Part shown: one piece after another, positions 6,333-13,122 of the stretch
Layout: the number at the start of each line of letters is the position of its first letter
How positions within the stretch are numbered: the stretch's first letter is position 1
Assembly: GCA_030040235.1 (NCBI GenBank)
Contig: JASHUC010000313.1
Coordinates: 1-13,122 of the forward strand
From: Gammaproteobacteria bacterium
GTDB taxonomy: Bacteria; Pseudomonadota; Gammaproteobacteria; Steroidobacterales; Steroidobacteraceae
Direction of reading: 5' to 3'
Length of the DNA: 13,122 nt
The notes under the pieces: model-generated
The model's database searches: none
Told to the model about the DNA's origin: nothing
The model's input: only the letters and a program-made list of their open reading frames with translations
Position numbers and translations under genes: made by a program

Positions 6333-7733
6333 TCAACGGGCCTCAGGGTCGGGCGCTGGGTTGGGCACTTTGCAGCGAATCAATCCCGCGTCCGTTCCCT
6401 TCGGCAGAGCCCACACCAGCCAGCGTTGCTGGGAGGCGAGAACCATCAGAAACGCGAGGATCGAAAGCACGCCGAAGGCGGCGAAGCCGATCTGATAGCT
6501 CCCGGTCCCGTCTCTCGCGATCCCCATCACTACGGCGAGATAGAACCCTCCGATCCCTCCGGCGGCGCCGATGATTCCCGTCATGAGGCCGGTCGTATGC
6601 TTCCAGCGCAGTGGAACGAGCTGGAACGTTGCCCCATTTGCGAGCCCGAGGCAGGTGTAGAGCGCGAGCAGCAACGCAGTGCCGGCGGCGAGGGACGGCA
6701 TCAGCACGGCGAACGCGAAGTCGCACGTCGCGATGCCCAGAAGCAGCGCGAGCAACGCCTTGACGCCCGAGACGCGATCCGCGACGAGGCCGCCGAGCGG
6801 GCGCACCATCGCCCCGGTGAGGGACATCGCAGCCATGAGGAGTCCGGCGCCCACCTTCGATACCTGATACTGCTCCGTGAGGAAGAGTGTGACGTAAGAG
6901 GACATACCGACGAAGCCGCCGAAGGTGACGCTGTAGACGAGCATCATGATCCAGGCGTCCCGTTCGCGCAGCACGGCCGAGTGCTTGCGCGGAAGCGCCG
7001 CGAGCGCCAGCAGCGCACCGAGTAACGGCAGCAGTAGCTCACCGGTTGTTCGGGACACGATCAGACCGGCGTTCGAGCCGAGGACCAGCGCTGTCAGGCC
7101 GATGAACACGACAGCGAATCCGGCAGATGCTCGAACGCGGTCTCCATGCTTGACGCTGCGGTCTTGAGCCCACGAATGGACGGCCACCGCCGCCAAGGCA
7201 AGCAGCGGTAATGATCCCGCCGTCGCGTATCGCCATCCGAGGTGCTGCGCAATCCTCGGAAATACGCCGCCGGCAAGCACGGCGCCGAGGTTGCCCGCCG
7301 CCGCAAGGCCGAGGACCAGGCCTTGCATGTTCGGCGGATAGCTGCTGCCTGCCATAGGTAGCGCGATTGCGAAGCTCGCTCCTCCCATTCCGAGGAACAT
7401 CCCTAGAGTCAGCAGCAGCCCGTAGTCCGGTGCGACCGGCGAGAGGAGCACGATTGCGGGCACGGCCGAGAGCGCGATGCCGAGCAGAGCGAGCGGGCGC
7501 CCGTCGACGGCCTGAAAGAGATTGCCGAGCGTGATCCGGGCGACCGAAGCCGCCAGCACCGGCACCGAGACGAGAAATCCGGCCTCGACGGCGCTCAGGG
7601 AGAGATCCTTGGAGATGAAGGGCGCGAGCGGACCCCACATCACCCAGACCGTGAATCCGGTATCGAAATACAGAAAGCACGCGAGCAGGGACTTCCAGTT
7701 GCCACTGCCCAAGGACGCGATCAATCGGCGCAT
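6333..7733 (-). CDS. narK: Nitrate/nitrite transporter, NNP family of MFS
   Basis: This 466-aa inner-membrane protein with about 12 predicted helices probably imports nitrate for the assimilatory operon transcribed the other way. The NNP signature occurs twice: AGNLGAVLAGGVFPRIA at about 146-162 and GAAGGIGGFYLAVVMG at 389-404. The substrate-binding arginines are R66 (SVARITLGNL) and R311 (MVRPLGGLVADR), at the positions expected in helices 2 and 8. The start region FLYFDTGFTVWVMWGPLAPFI is typical of the family. ATG 7733 has GAGGTG just upstream. Its divergent position opposite nirB argues for an assimilatory (nasA/narK-like) uptake role. The family also contains nitrate/nitrite antiporters, and direction cannot be read from sequence. 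Confidence 0.93.
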   Translation of the reverse strand: MRRLIASLGSGNWKSLLACFLYFDTGFTVWVMWGPLAPFISKDLSLSAVEAGFLVSVPVLAASVARITLGNLFQAVDGRPLALLGIALSAVPAIVLLSPVAPDYGLLLTLGMFLGMGGASFAIALPMAGSSYPPNMQGLVLGLAAAGNLGAVLAGGVFPRIAQHLGWRYATAGSLPLLALAAVAVHSWAQDRSVKHGDRVRASAGFAVVFIGLTALVLGSNAGLIVSRTTGELLLPLLGALLALAALPRKHSAVLRERDAWIMMLVYSVTFGGFVGMSSYVTLFLTEQYQVSKVGAGLLMAAMSLTGAMVRPLGGLVADRVSGVKALLALLLGIATCDFAFAVLMPSLAAGTALLLALYTCLGLANGATFQLVPLRWKHTTGLMTGIIGAAGGIGGFYLAVVMGIARDGTGSYQIGFAAFGVLSILAFLMVLASQQRWLVWALPKGTDAGLIRCKVPNPAPDPEAR

Positions 7734-7764
7734 GTCACCTCAGGAGCCGGGCGGCCGTGATGAT

Positions 7765-7784
7765 GCTCGGGCAACGGCCCGAGC
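7765..7784. repeat. Perfect 8-bp stem-loop in the transporter leader
   Basis: GCTCGGGC (7765-7772) and GCCCGAGC (7777-7784) flank the loop AACG. If the transporter transcript starts near 7797, this hairpin is in its 5' UTR on the minus strand, about 30 nt before the ATG. No T-run follows on either strand, so it is not an obvious terminator. Confidence 0.55.
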
Positions 7785-7807
7785 TGGTTCATGTGGAATC
7801 CGAGCGT

Positions 7808-7824
7808 TGCAACGGTCGTGCCGG
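7808..7824 (-). promoter_or_regulatory. Sigma-54 (-24/-12) promoter match for the nitrate transporter
   Basis: Read on the minus strand the site is CCGGCACGACCGTTGCA. Against YTGGCACG-N4-TTGCW the only mismatch is C for T before the GG. The GG and GC are at the required 10-nt separation. A start near 7797 is predicted, giving a leader of about 64 nt. Confidence 0.6.
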
Positions 7825-7863
7825 CTCGATTGGGGCGGCGCAGCGCTTGCGGGCATCGTCTTC

Positions 7864-7880
7864 TGCACAAGGGCTGTGCG
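7864..7880. promoter_or_regulatory. NtrC-like enhancer dyad
   Basis: TGCACAAGGGCTGTGCG fits TGCAC-N7-GTGCA with one difference (final G for A). It lies about 115 bp upstream of the nirB -24 element and about 40 bp upstream of the transporter -24 element, so one site could serve both. Nitrogen control of nitrate assimilation by NtrC is established in proteobacteria; binding here is inferred. Confidence 0.5.
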
Positions 7881-7992
7881 GCCGCCGAGCGGGTTGCCCT
7901 AAGTGGGATCAACCACCTGGGCGGTTCACCGCGGCCGGTTGCCTAAGCCCTTGTTGCCGCGAGCCGCGCGCATGCGCGCTCGTGGCGCCTCT

Positions 7993-8009
7993 CTGGCATG
8001 GGCATTGCA
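7993..8009 (+). promoter_or_regulatory. Sigma-54 (-24/-12) promoter match for the nirB operon
   Basis: CTGGCATGGGCATTGCA matches YTGGCACG-N4-TTGCW except T for C at one position. GG is at 7995-7996 and GC at 8007-8008. Transcription would start near 8020, leaving a leader of about 140 nt before the nirB GTG. Confidence 0.65.
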
Positions 8010-8024
8010 CCTGAGGAATCCATG

Positions 8025-8095
8025 GGTGCGATCGGGCCGTGGGGTTGATCGCGCCACGCGGATCCGACGTGGGGTCCGCGACGGCAGCGCCGCCG
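8025..8095 (+). promoter_or_regulatory. Structured nirB leader: tandem hairpins, candidate ANTAR target
   Basis: Three consecutive hairpins can be drawn. The first pairs 8025-8033 with 8047-8055 (9 bp, one G-T). The second pairs 8057-8065 with 8072-8080 (9 bp, one G-T) and has hexaloop GACGTG. The third pairs 8082-8085 with 8092-8095 (4 bp) and has hexaloop AGCGCC. ANTAR proteins such as NasR and NasT are known to bind paired hairpins whose hexaloops have A at position 1 and G at position 4. The third loop meets both and the second has only the G. The third hairpin shares bases 8089-8095 with the terminator below, so the two are mutually exclusive. Confidence 0.55.
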
Positions 8096-8149
8096 ATCCG
8101 TGCAGCAGCCGCAGGGAAGGCGTGCACGAGGTCGGGCGGCTCTTTTTTT
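8089..8149 (+). terminator. Intrinsic terminator/attenuator in the nirB leader
   Basis: A long imperfect stem pairs 8089-8106 with 8120-8140. It has about 18 bp, including one G-T, and single-base bulges at G8136, A8129 and G8122. The loop is 8107-8119. T-rich TCTTTTTTT follows immediately (8141-8149). It ends 11 nt before the nirB start codon, so read-through must be permitted for expression. A terminator between a promoter and its gene is the hallmark of attenuation. Confidence 0.75.
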
Positions 8150-8160
8150 GGAAGACCGAT

Positions 8161-10716
8161 GTGACAGAACCCGTTCACGGCGTCGTCGTCGTTGGCAATG
8201 GCATGGTTGGACAGCGCTTTCTCGAAGCGCTGGCGGCTTGCGGCAAGCCGCTCGCACTCACGGTGCTCGCCGAGGAGGGCCGGCCGGCTTACGACCGCGT
8301 GCAGCTCTCGAGCTTTTTCGGCGGCAAGACGGCCGAGGAGCTGTCGCTTGTTGCGCGCACCTTCTTCCGCGACCATGGGATCACATTGCATTTGAGCGAG
8401 CGTGCAACGCGCATCGACCGCGATTGCAAGCGCGTGCACACGGCCTCGGGTCGCGACCTGGGCTACGATTCGCTCGTCATCGCGACGGGCTCGTACCCGT
8501 TCGTTCCGCCGCTGCCCGGCCGCGACCGCCCCGGTTGTTTCGTTTATCGCACGATCGAGGACTTGGAGGCCATTCGCTCGGCGGCGCAAGGCGCGCGCTC
8601 GGGGGCCGTGATCGGCGGAGGACTGCTCGGACTCGAAGCCGCCAAAGCGCTGCGCGATCTCGGCCTCGAAACCCACGTCGTCGAGTTCGCCCCGCGACTC
8701 ATGGCGCTCCAGCTCGACGAGCCGGGCGGAGCGCTGCTCCGGCGCAAGATCGAAGCACTCGGTGTACAGGTGCACACCGGGAAGAGCTCACGCGAGATCG
8801 TTCCCGGTGCTGCCGCGCGCCATCGCCTGCGTTTTGCCGACGGCGGACCGCTCGAGGTGGACCTGATCGTATTCTCCGCGGGGATCCGGCCGCGTGACGA
8901 GCTCGCCCGGGAGGCGGGGCTCGCAGTCGGTGAACGCGGCGGCATCGTGATCGACGAGACCTGCCGCACTTCCGATCCTTCGATCTTCGCGATCGGAGAA
9001 TGTGCGCTCTGGAACGGCAGGATCTTCGGACTCGTCGCGCCGGGCTATCAGATGGCGGAGACGGCCGCGGCTCACATCGGAGCGGTCGCTGAGACGCCCG
9101 TCGCCCGCTTCAAGGGCTGCGATCTCAGCACCAAACTCAAGCTCCTGGGGATCGACGTGGCCTCCGTCGGCGACGCTCATGCGGCCACTCCGGGGGCGCG
9201 CTGCTATACGTTCATGGACGAGCGCCGCCAGGTCTACAAGAAGCTGGTGGTCGATGAGGACGGGCGACGACTGCTTGGGGGCGTGCTCGTCGGTGAGGCC
9301 GATAGCTTCGGGGCATGGGTACAGATGCTCCAGGGCGCACAGCCGCTACCCGAGCAACCCGAGAGCCTCATCCTGGGTGTGGCGGACGGTTCGCCGTCGA
9401 GGACCGGCGGCGCAGTGTTGGAGGCGGGCGCCCAGATCTGTTCCTGCAACAACGTGAGCAAGGCTGCCATCTGCGCCGCCATCGAGGGGGGCTGCACGAC
9501 GCTCGGCGCGATCAAGTCGAAGACCAAGGCCTCGACCACCTGCGGCGGCTGCGCGCCACTCGTCGCGCAGATCCTCAAGATCGAGCTCAAACGCCGCGGC
9601 ATCGCCGTGGACAGTCACCTCTGCGAGCACTTTGCCTACTCGCGCCAGCAGCTGTTTCATCTGGTGCGCGTCGGCGAGCTGCGGACTTTCGCCGGCGTGC
9701 TCGCCAAGCACGGCAAGGGGCGGGGCTGCGACATCTGCAAGCCTGCGGTCGCCTCGATTCTCGCGTCCTGCTGGAACGATTTCATTCTCTCCTCCGACAA
9801 GCAGCCGCTCCAAGACAGCAACGACTACTTTCTGGCGAACATTCAAAAGGATGGTACCTATTCCGTCGTCCCTCGCATTCCGGGCGGGGAGATCACGCCC
9901 GCGAAGTTGATCGCGATCGGTCGAGTCGCGACGACGTACGGTCTGTACACCAAGATCACCGGTGCGCAGCGTATCGACCTCCTCGGCGCCCGCGTCGATC
10001 AGCTGCCGCTCATCTGGAAGGATCTGATTGCGGCGGGATTCGAGTCGGGACACGCCTACGGCAAGGCGCTGCGTACGGTGAAGTCCTGTGTCGGATCCAG
10101 CTGGTGCCGTTACGGCGTGCAGGACAGCGTCGGACTCGCGATCGAGCTCGAGAATCGCTACAAGGGATTGCGCTCGCCACACAAGCTGAAGTTGGCCGTC
10201 TCAGGCTGCACGCGCGAGTGCGCGGAGGCGCAGGGCAAGGACGTCGGGGTCATCGCGACGGAGAAGGGATGGAACCTTTATGTGTGCGGCAACGGCGGAA
10301 TGAAGCCGCGCCACGCGGAGCTGCTCGCCGCCGACCTCGACAAGGCGACGCTCATTCGCTACATCGACCGGTTCCTGATGTTCTACATCCGCACCGCCGA
10401 TCGCCTGCAGCGCACGGCGGCCTGGCGCGACCATCTCGAAGGCGGCCTGGAATACCTCAAGCAGGTCGTTTGCAAAGACTCCCTCGGCATCGCGGCGGAG
10501 CTCGAAGCGGACATGGCACGAGTGATCGACGCTTACCGCTGCGAGTGGAGGGCGGCGGTCGAGAACCCCGAAACGCTCAAGCGCTTCCGTCACTTCGTGA
10601 ACAGCGACGCCGCGGACGACAACGTGGTCTTCGTTCAAGAACGTGGCCAGATCCGGCCGGCCACCGCGACCGAACGGCGCGCGCAACGGGCGGCGCGCGA
10701 GGAAACCCCGGTATGA
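8161..10716 (+). CDS. nirB: Assimilatory NAD(P)H nitrite reductase, large subunit
   Basis: This 851-aa cytoplasmic enzyme subunit reduces nitrite to ammonium using FAD, iron-sulfur clusters and siroheme. In order: FAD-binding GNGMVG (12-17), NAD-binding GGGLLG (152-157), a BFD-like [2Fe-2S] site C427-x-C429...C461-x-x-C464, the linked segment CEHFAYSRQQLFHLVRVGEL with GRGCDICKPAVASIL, and the siroheme/[4Fe-4S] ligands C643-x5-C649 and C683-x3-C687 in SCVGSSWCRYG and SGCTRECAEAQG. All cluster ligands are present and length is normal. GTG 8161 is chosen: GGAAGA lies five bases upstream and the family N terminus begins here. The frame stays open back to 7903, but that stretch is promoter and leader. 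The stop overlaps the next ATG (ATGA). Confidence 0.95.
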   Translation: MTEPVHGVVVVGNGMVGQRFLEALAACGKPLALTVLAEEGRPAYDRVQLSSFFGGKTAEELSLVARTFFRDHGITLHLSERATRIDRDCKRVHTASGRDLGYDSLVIATGSYPFVPPLPGRDRPGCFVYRTIEDLEAIRSAAQGARSGAVIGGGLLGLEAAKALRDLGLETHVVEFAPRLMALQLDEPGGALLRRKIEALGVQVHTGKSSREIVPGAAARHRLRFADGGPLEVDLIVFSAGIRPRDELAREAGLAVGERGGIVIDETCRTSDPSIFAIGECALWNGRIFGLVAPGYQMAETAAAHIGAVAETPVARFKGCDLSTKLKLLGIDVASVGDAHAATPGARCYTFMDERRQVYKKLVVDEDGRRLLGGVLVGEADSFGAWVQMLQGAQPLPEQPESLILGVADGSPSRTGGAVLEAGAQICSCNNVSKAAICAAIEGGCTTLGAIKSKTKASTTCGGCAPLVAQILKIELKRRGIAVDSHLCEHFAYSRQQLFHLVRVGELRTFAGVLAKHGKGRGCDICKPAVASILASCWNDFILSSDKQPLQDSNDYFLANIQKDGTYSVVPRIPGGEITPAKLIAIGRVATTYGLYTKITGAQRIDLLGARVDQLPLIWKDLIAAGFESGHAYGKALRTVKSCVGSSWCRYGVQDSVGLAIELENRYKGLRSPHKLKLAVSGCTRECAEAQGKDVGVIATEKGWNLYVCGNGGMKPRHAELLAADLDKATLIRYIDRFLMFYIRTADRLQRTAAWRDHLEGGLEYLKQVVCKDSLGIAAELEADMARVIDAYRCEWRAAVENPETLKRFRHFVNSDAADDNVVFVQERGQIRPATATERRAQRAAREETPV

Positions 10717-12305
10717 GCGTGAAATCGGAAACGCTTCAACCGCGGGGTTGGAGCTGCATCGGCAAGCTCTCCGATGTCCTGCCGGACTCCGGAGCATGCG
10801 CGCTCGTCAGCGGGCGCCAGATTGCCGTGTTTCGTCTGGACGAGCGGATATACGCCATCGACAACTTCGATCCGACGAGCGGAGCGAATGTTCTCTCGCG
10901 GGGGATCGTCGGGGACATCAAGGGCGAGTGTGTCGTCGCCTCGCCGCTCTACAAGCACCACTACGCCTTAGAGAGCGGTCGCTGCCTGGAAGATCCCACT
11001 CGATCGGTCAATGTGTATCCGGTTCGCATCGCCGATGGCCGGATATGGGTGAACCCCGAGCCGCAGCGGCGCGCATCCGCCGTTCGCCGGCGGCTCGTCG
11101 TCATCGGCAATGGCATGGTCGGCATGCGTGTGGTCGAGGAGTTGCTCGAGCTCGCGCCCGATGCGTACGAGATCACGGTGTTCGGGGCCGAGCCCCACCC
11201 CCACTACAACCGGATCCTGCTCTCGCCACTGCTTGCCGGCGAACGCCGGGTCGAGGAGATCATCCTGCATCCACCGGAGTGGTACGCCACTCAGGGCGTG
11301 ATGCTCCACACGGGCGATCCGGTCGTCGCGATCGATCGGCGGCGACGCATCGTGAAATCGGCGGCCGGTCGCGAAGTGCCCTACGACCGGCTGCTGATCG
11401 CAACGGGATCGAGGCCGGTGGCGCTGCCGATCCCCGGAGCCGATCTTCCCGGGGTGGTGGCGTTCCGGGACCTCTGCGACGTGCAGTCGATGCTCGGCGC
11501 CGCCGAGCGCTACACGAAAGCGGCGGTGATCGGCGGGGGTCTGCTGGGCCTGGAGGCCGCCGATGCATTGACGCGGCGAGGGATGCACGTGACGGTCGTG
11601 CATCTGTTCGATGCGCTCATGGAGCGGCAGCTCGATGCCGCGGCTGCGGCCTTACTCAGGGCCTCGCTCGAGTCGCGGGGGCTGAAGTTCCACATGCCGG
11701 CGCGAACCGTGAGGGTGCTCGGGGAGGGGCGCGCCTGCGGCCTTGAATTCGCCGATGGAGGGACTCTCGAGGCCGACCTCGTCGTCATCGCGGCCGGGAT
11801 CCAACCCAACATCGAGCTGGCGCGCCGCGCGGGAGTGCGCTGCGATCGCGGCATTCTCGTCGATGATACCTTGCAGACTTTCGACCCGAGCATCTACGCG
11901 GTCGGCGAGTGCGTTCAGCACCGCGATTGCACCTTCGGGCTGGTTGCGCCGCTCTGGGAGCAGGCGCGCGTCTGCGCCGTCCATCTCGCCGAGCTCGGGG
12001 TCTCGCGGTTCCGCGGCTCGGTCCCGGCGGCGCGACTGAAGGTGGCCGGTGTGGAGCTGTACTCGGCCGGAGATTTCGGTGCGGCGGAGGGCGGCGATGC
12101 GCTCGTTCTGCGCGACCTCAAGCGCCGGATCTACAAGCGGCTCGTCATTCGCGACCGGCGACTGCGCGGCATCCTCCTCTATGGCGATGTGCGGCACACC
12201 GACTGGTACTTCGATCTCCTGCGCAGTGGCCGAGACGTGACGGCACTCCGCGACACGTTGCTGTTCGGGCCGGGCGATGCGCTGCAGCCGGCCCATCCGG
12301 CCTGA
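10713..12305 (+). CDS. Fusion of a NirD-like domain with an FAD/NAD(P)H oxidoreductase
   Basis: This 530-aa protein has two parts. Residues 12 to about 118 resemble nitrite reductase small subunit NirD, a Rieske-fold domain: CIGKLSDVLPDSG, then AIDNFDPTSGANVLSRGIVGD and ASPLYKHHYALESGRCLED. The Rieske C-x-H and C-x-x-H ligands are absent, as is normal for NirD. Residues from about 128 are a pyridine-nucleotide-disulfide-type reductase with GNGMVG (132-137) and GGGLLG (274-279). It ends with DWYFDLLRSGRDVTALRDTLLFG, as in the N-terminal half of NirB-type proteins. No [2Fe-2S] cysteine motif is visible. It sits between nirB and the nitrate reductase and overlaps both (4 nt and 1 nt). A double role is inferred: small subunit for NirB, and NasC-like electron supplier to the nitrate reductase. 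Confidence 0.88.
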   Translation: MSVKSETLQPRGWSCIGKLSDVLPDSGACALVSGRQIAVFRLDERIYAIDNFDPTSGANVLSRGIVGDIKGECVVASPLYKHHYALESGRCLEDPTRSVNVYPVRIADGRIWVNPEPQRRASAVRRRLVVIGNGMVGMRVVEELLELAPDAYEITVFGAEPHPHYNRILLSPLLAGERRVEEIILHPPEWYATQGVMLHTGDPVVAIDRRRRIVKSAAGREVPYDRLLIATGSRPVALPIPGADLPGVVAFRDLCDVQSMLGAAERYTKAAVIGGGLLGLEAADALTRRGMHVTVVHLFDALMERQLDAAAAALLRASLESRGLKFHMPARTVRVLGEGRACGLEFADGGTLEADLVVIAAGIQPNIELARRAGVRCDRGILVDDTLQTFDPSIYAVGECVQHRDCTFGLVAPLWEQARVCAVHLAELGVSRFRGSVPAARLKVAGVELYSAGDFGAAEGGDALVLRDLKRRIYKRLVIRDRRLRGILLYGDVRHTDWYFDLLRSGRDVTALRDTLLFGPGDALQPAHPA

Positions 12306-13122
12306 TGTCGAGCGCCGTTCGAACGACCTGTCCGTACTGCGGCGTCGGGTGCGGCGTCATCGCGCAGCGCTCCGGCGAGGGCTCGGTGGAGATCGCCGGT
12401 GACCCGCGCCATCCGGCGAACCTCGGGCGCCTCTGCTCGAAGGGTATGGCCCTGGCCGAGACCGTGGGGCTTCAGGGCCGGCTGCTCTTCCCCCAGATCC
12501 GCGGCCGGCGCGTGCGCTGGGATGAAGCGCTCGGCTACGTGAGCGCCGAATTTGGCCGCATCCTCTCGGCGCACGGTCCGCAAGCCCTCGCGTTCTACGT
12601 ATCGGGTCAGCTCCTCACGGAGGACTACTACGTCGCGAACAAGCTGATGAAGGGGTTCATCGGCGGAGCGAACATCGACACCAACTCCCGCCTCTGCATG
12701 GCTTCTGCTGTGGCGGGCCACGTGCGCGCGTTCGGCGAAGACCTGGTGCCCGGGTGCTACGAGGACTTCGAGCTCGCGGATCTGATCGTGCTCGTAGGCT
12801 CGAACGCGGCCTGGTGCCATCCGATCCTGTTCCAGCGTATCGCGCAAGCGAAGGAGCGGCGCCCGGAGCTCAAAGTGATCGTGATCGACCCGCGCCGGAC
12901 ACCCACCTGCGACATCGCGGATCTGCATTTGCCGATTCGCCCGGGGACGGATGTCTGGCTGTTCAGCGGCCTGCTCGTATACCTGCACGCTCACGGCCGC
13001 GTCGACCTCGAGTTCGTGAGCGCCGCCACTGAAGGGGTTTCCGAGACGCTGCAGGTCGCGCAGGCCTCGACACCGGACGTCGAGGCGGTCGCGCGGGTCT
13101 GCGGCACCGAGGCTCGACGGAT
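12305..13122 (+). CDS. nasA: Assimilatory nitrate reductase catalytic subunit, N-terminal part
   Basis: The window holds the first 272 codons; the gene runs off the right edge. The product is a molybdopterin oxidoreductase reducing nitrate to nitrite in the cytoplasm. The [4Fe-4S] motif is C9-P-Y-C12-G-V-G-C16 with C44 in GRLCSKG. The likely molybdenum-ligand cysteine is C131 in NSRLCMASAVAGH, the NasA/NapA pattern. LVGSNAAWCHPILFQRI and VIVIDPRRTPTCDIADLHLPI are conserved cofactor-domain segments. No twin-arginine signal is present, which supports a cytoplasmic assimilatory enzyme over periplasmic NapA. A formate dehydrogenase is less likely given the cysteine motif and neighbours. Start ATG shares one base with the previous TGA (TGATG). 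Confidence 0.93.
   Translation, partial: MSSAVRTTCPYCGVGCGVIAQRSGEGSVEIAGDPRHPANLGRLCSKGMALAETVGLQGRLLFPQIRGRRVRWDEALGYVSAEFGRILSAHGPQALAFYVSGQLLTEDYYVANKLMKGFIGGANIDTNSRLCMASAVAGHVRAFGEDLVPGCYEDFELADLIVLVGSNAAWCHPILFQRIAQAKERRPELKVIVIDPRRTPTCDIADLHLPIRPGTDVWLFSGLLVYLHAHGRVDLEFVSAATEGVSETLQVAQASTPDVEAVARVCGTEARR

Noticed and set aside
7765..7784. Hairpin as an ANTAR site or terminator
   Set aside because: The loop is a tetraloop (or CAACGG if opened) without the A1/G4 pattern, and no T-run follows on either strand.
8107..8141. Shorter 6-bp terminator stem AGCCGC/GCGGCT
   Set aside because: It is possible, but much weaker than the 18-bp stem using the same 3' strand.
7903..8160. N-terminal extension of nirB by 86 codons
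   Set aside because: The stretch has no family similarity and contains the sigma-54 site, hairpins and terminator. GTG 8161 has a ribosome site and fits the family N terminus.
9315..10712. Very long frame running from inside nirB into the NirD fusion
   Set aside because: Before 10713 it is an arginine-rich shadow of nirB in another frame. Only the part from 10713 carries motifs.
10755..11070. Rieske [2Fe-2S] cluster in the NirD-like domain
   Set aside because: The C-x-H and C-x-x-H ligand pairs are missing; the domain matches cluster-less NirD.
1..13122. CRISPR arrays, tRNA or rRNA genes
   Set aside because: No regularly spaced repeats, tRNA cloverleaf or rRNA sequence was seen on reading through.

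Overview
The window is a GC-rich bacterial segment, most likely proteobacterial. That placement rests on the nitrate-assimilation gene set, sigma-54-type promoter matches, an HigBA-like toxin-antitoxin pair and IS91 and group II elements. I cannot place it to genus. Gene calls come from motifs and my own translations; no database search was possible.

Left part (1-3.9 kb): mobile DNA. The window opens with a perfect 188-bp palindrome whose right arm is the 3' end of a tyrosine recombinase gene. This is followed by an IS91-family HUH transposase. The transposase is split by a group II intron (about 1407-3361) that carries its own reverse transcriptase/maturase and ends in a recognisable domain V and VI. 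The last 30 codons of the transposase, including its C-x-x-C-G tail, resume after the intron. A gene-poor stretch with inverted repeats follows and may hold the end of the insertion sequence.

Middle part (3.9-6.3 kb): accessory cargo. A toxin-first type II toxin-antitoxin pair lies on the minus strand with a clear promoter. Two predicted exported proteins of unknown function follow on the plus strand.

Right part (6.3-13.1 kb): a nitrate-assimilation locus. An NNP-family nitrate/nitrite transporter (minus strand) diverges from a plus-strand operon. The operon holds the large subunit of NADH nitrite reductase (nirB), a fusion of a NirD-like domain with an FAD/NAD(P)H reductase, and the start of a molybdopterin nitrate reductase (nasA-like, cut by the window end). 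The three genes overlap by 4 and 1 nt and are probably translationally coupled. Together they would import nitrate, reduce it to nitrite and reduce nitrite to ammonium.

The 427-bp divergent region appears heavily regulated. It has sigma-54 promoter matches facing both ways, an NtrC-like dyad between them, and a roughly 140-nt nirB leader. That leader has successive hairpins, one with an A1/G4 hexaloop, overlapping a strong intrinsic terminator that ends 11 nt before the nirB start. This is the layout expected of ANTAR-protein (NasT/NasR) antitermination. The leader and the NirD-reductase fusion are the most interesting parts of the window.
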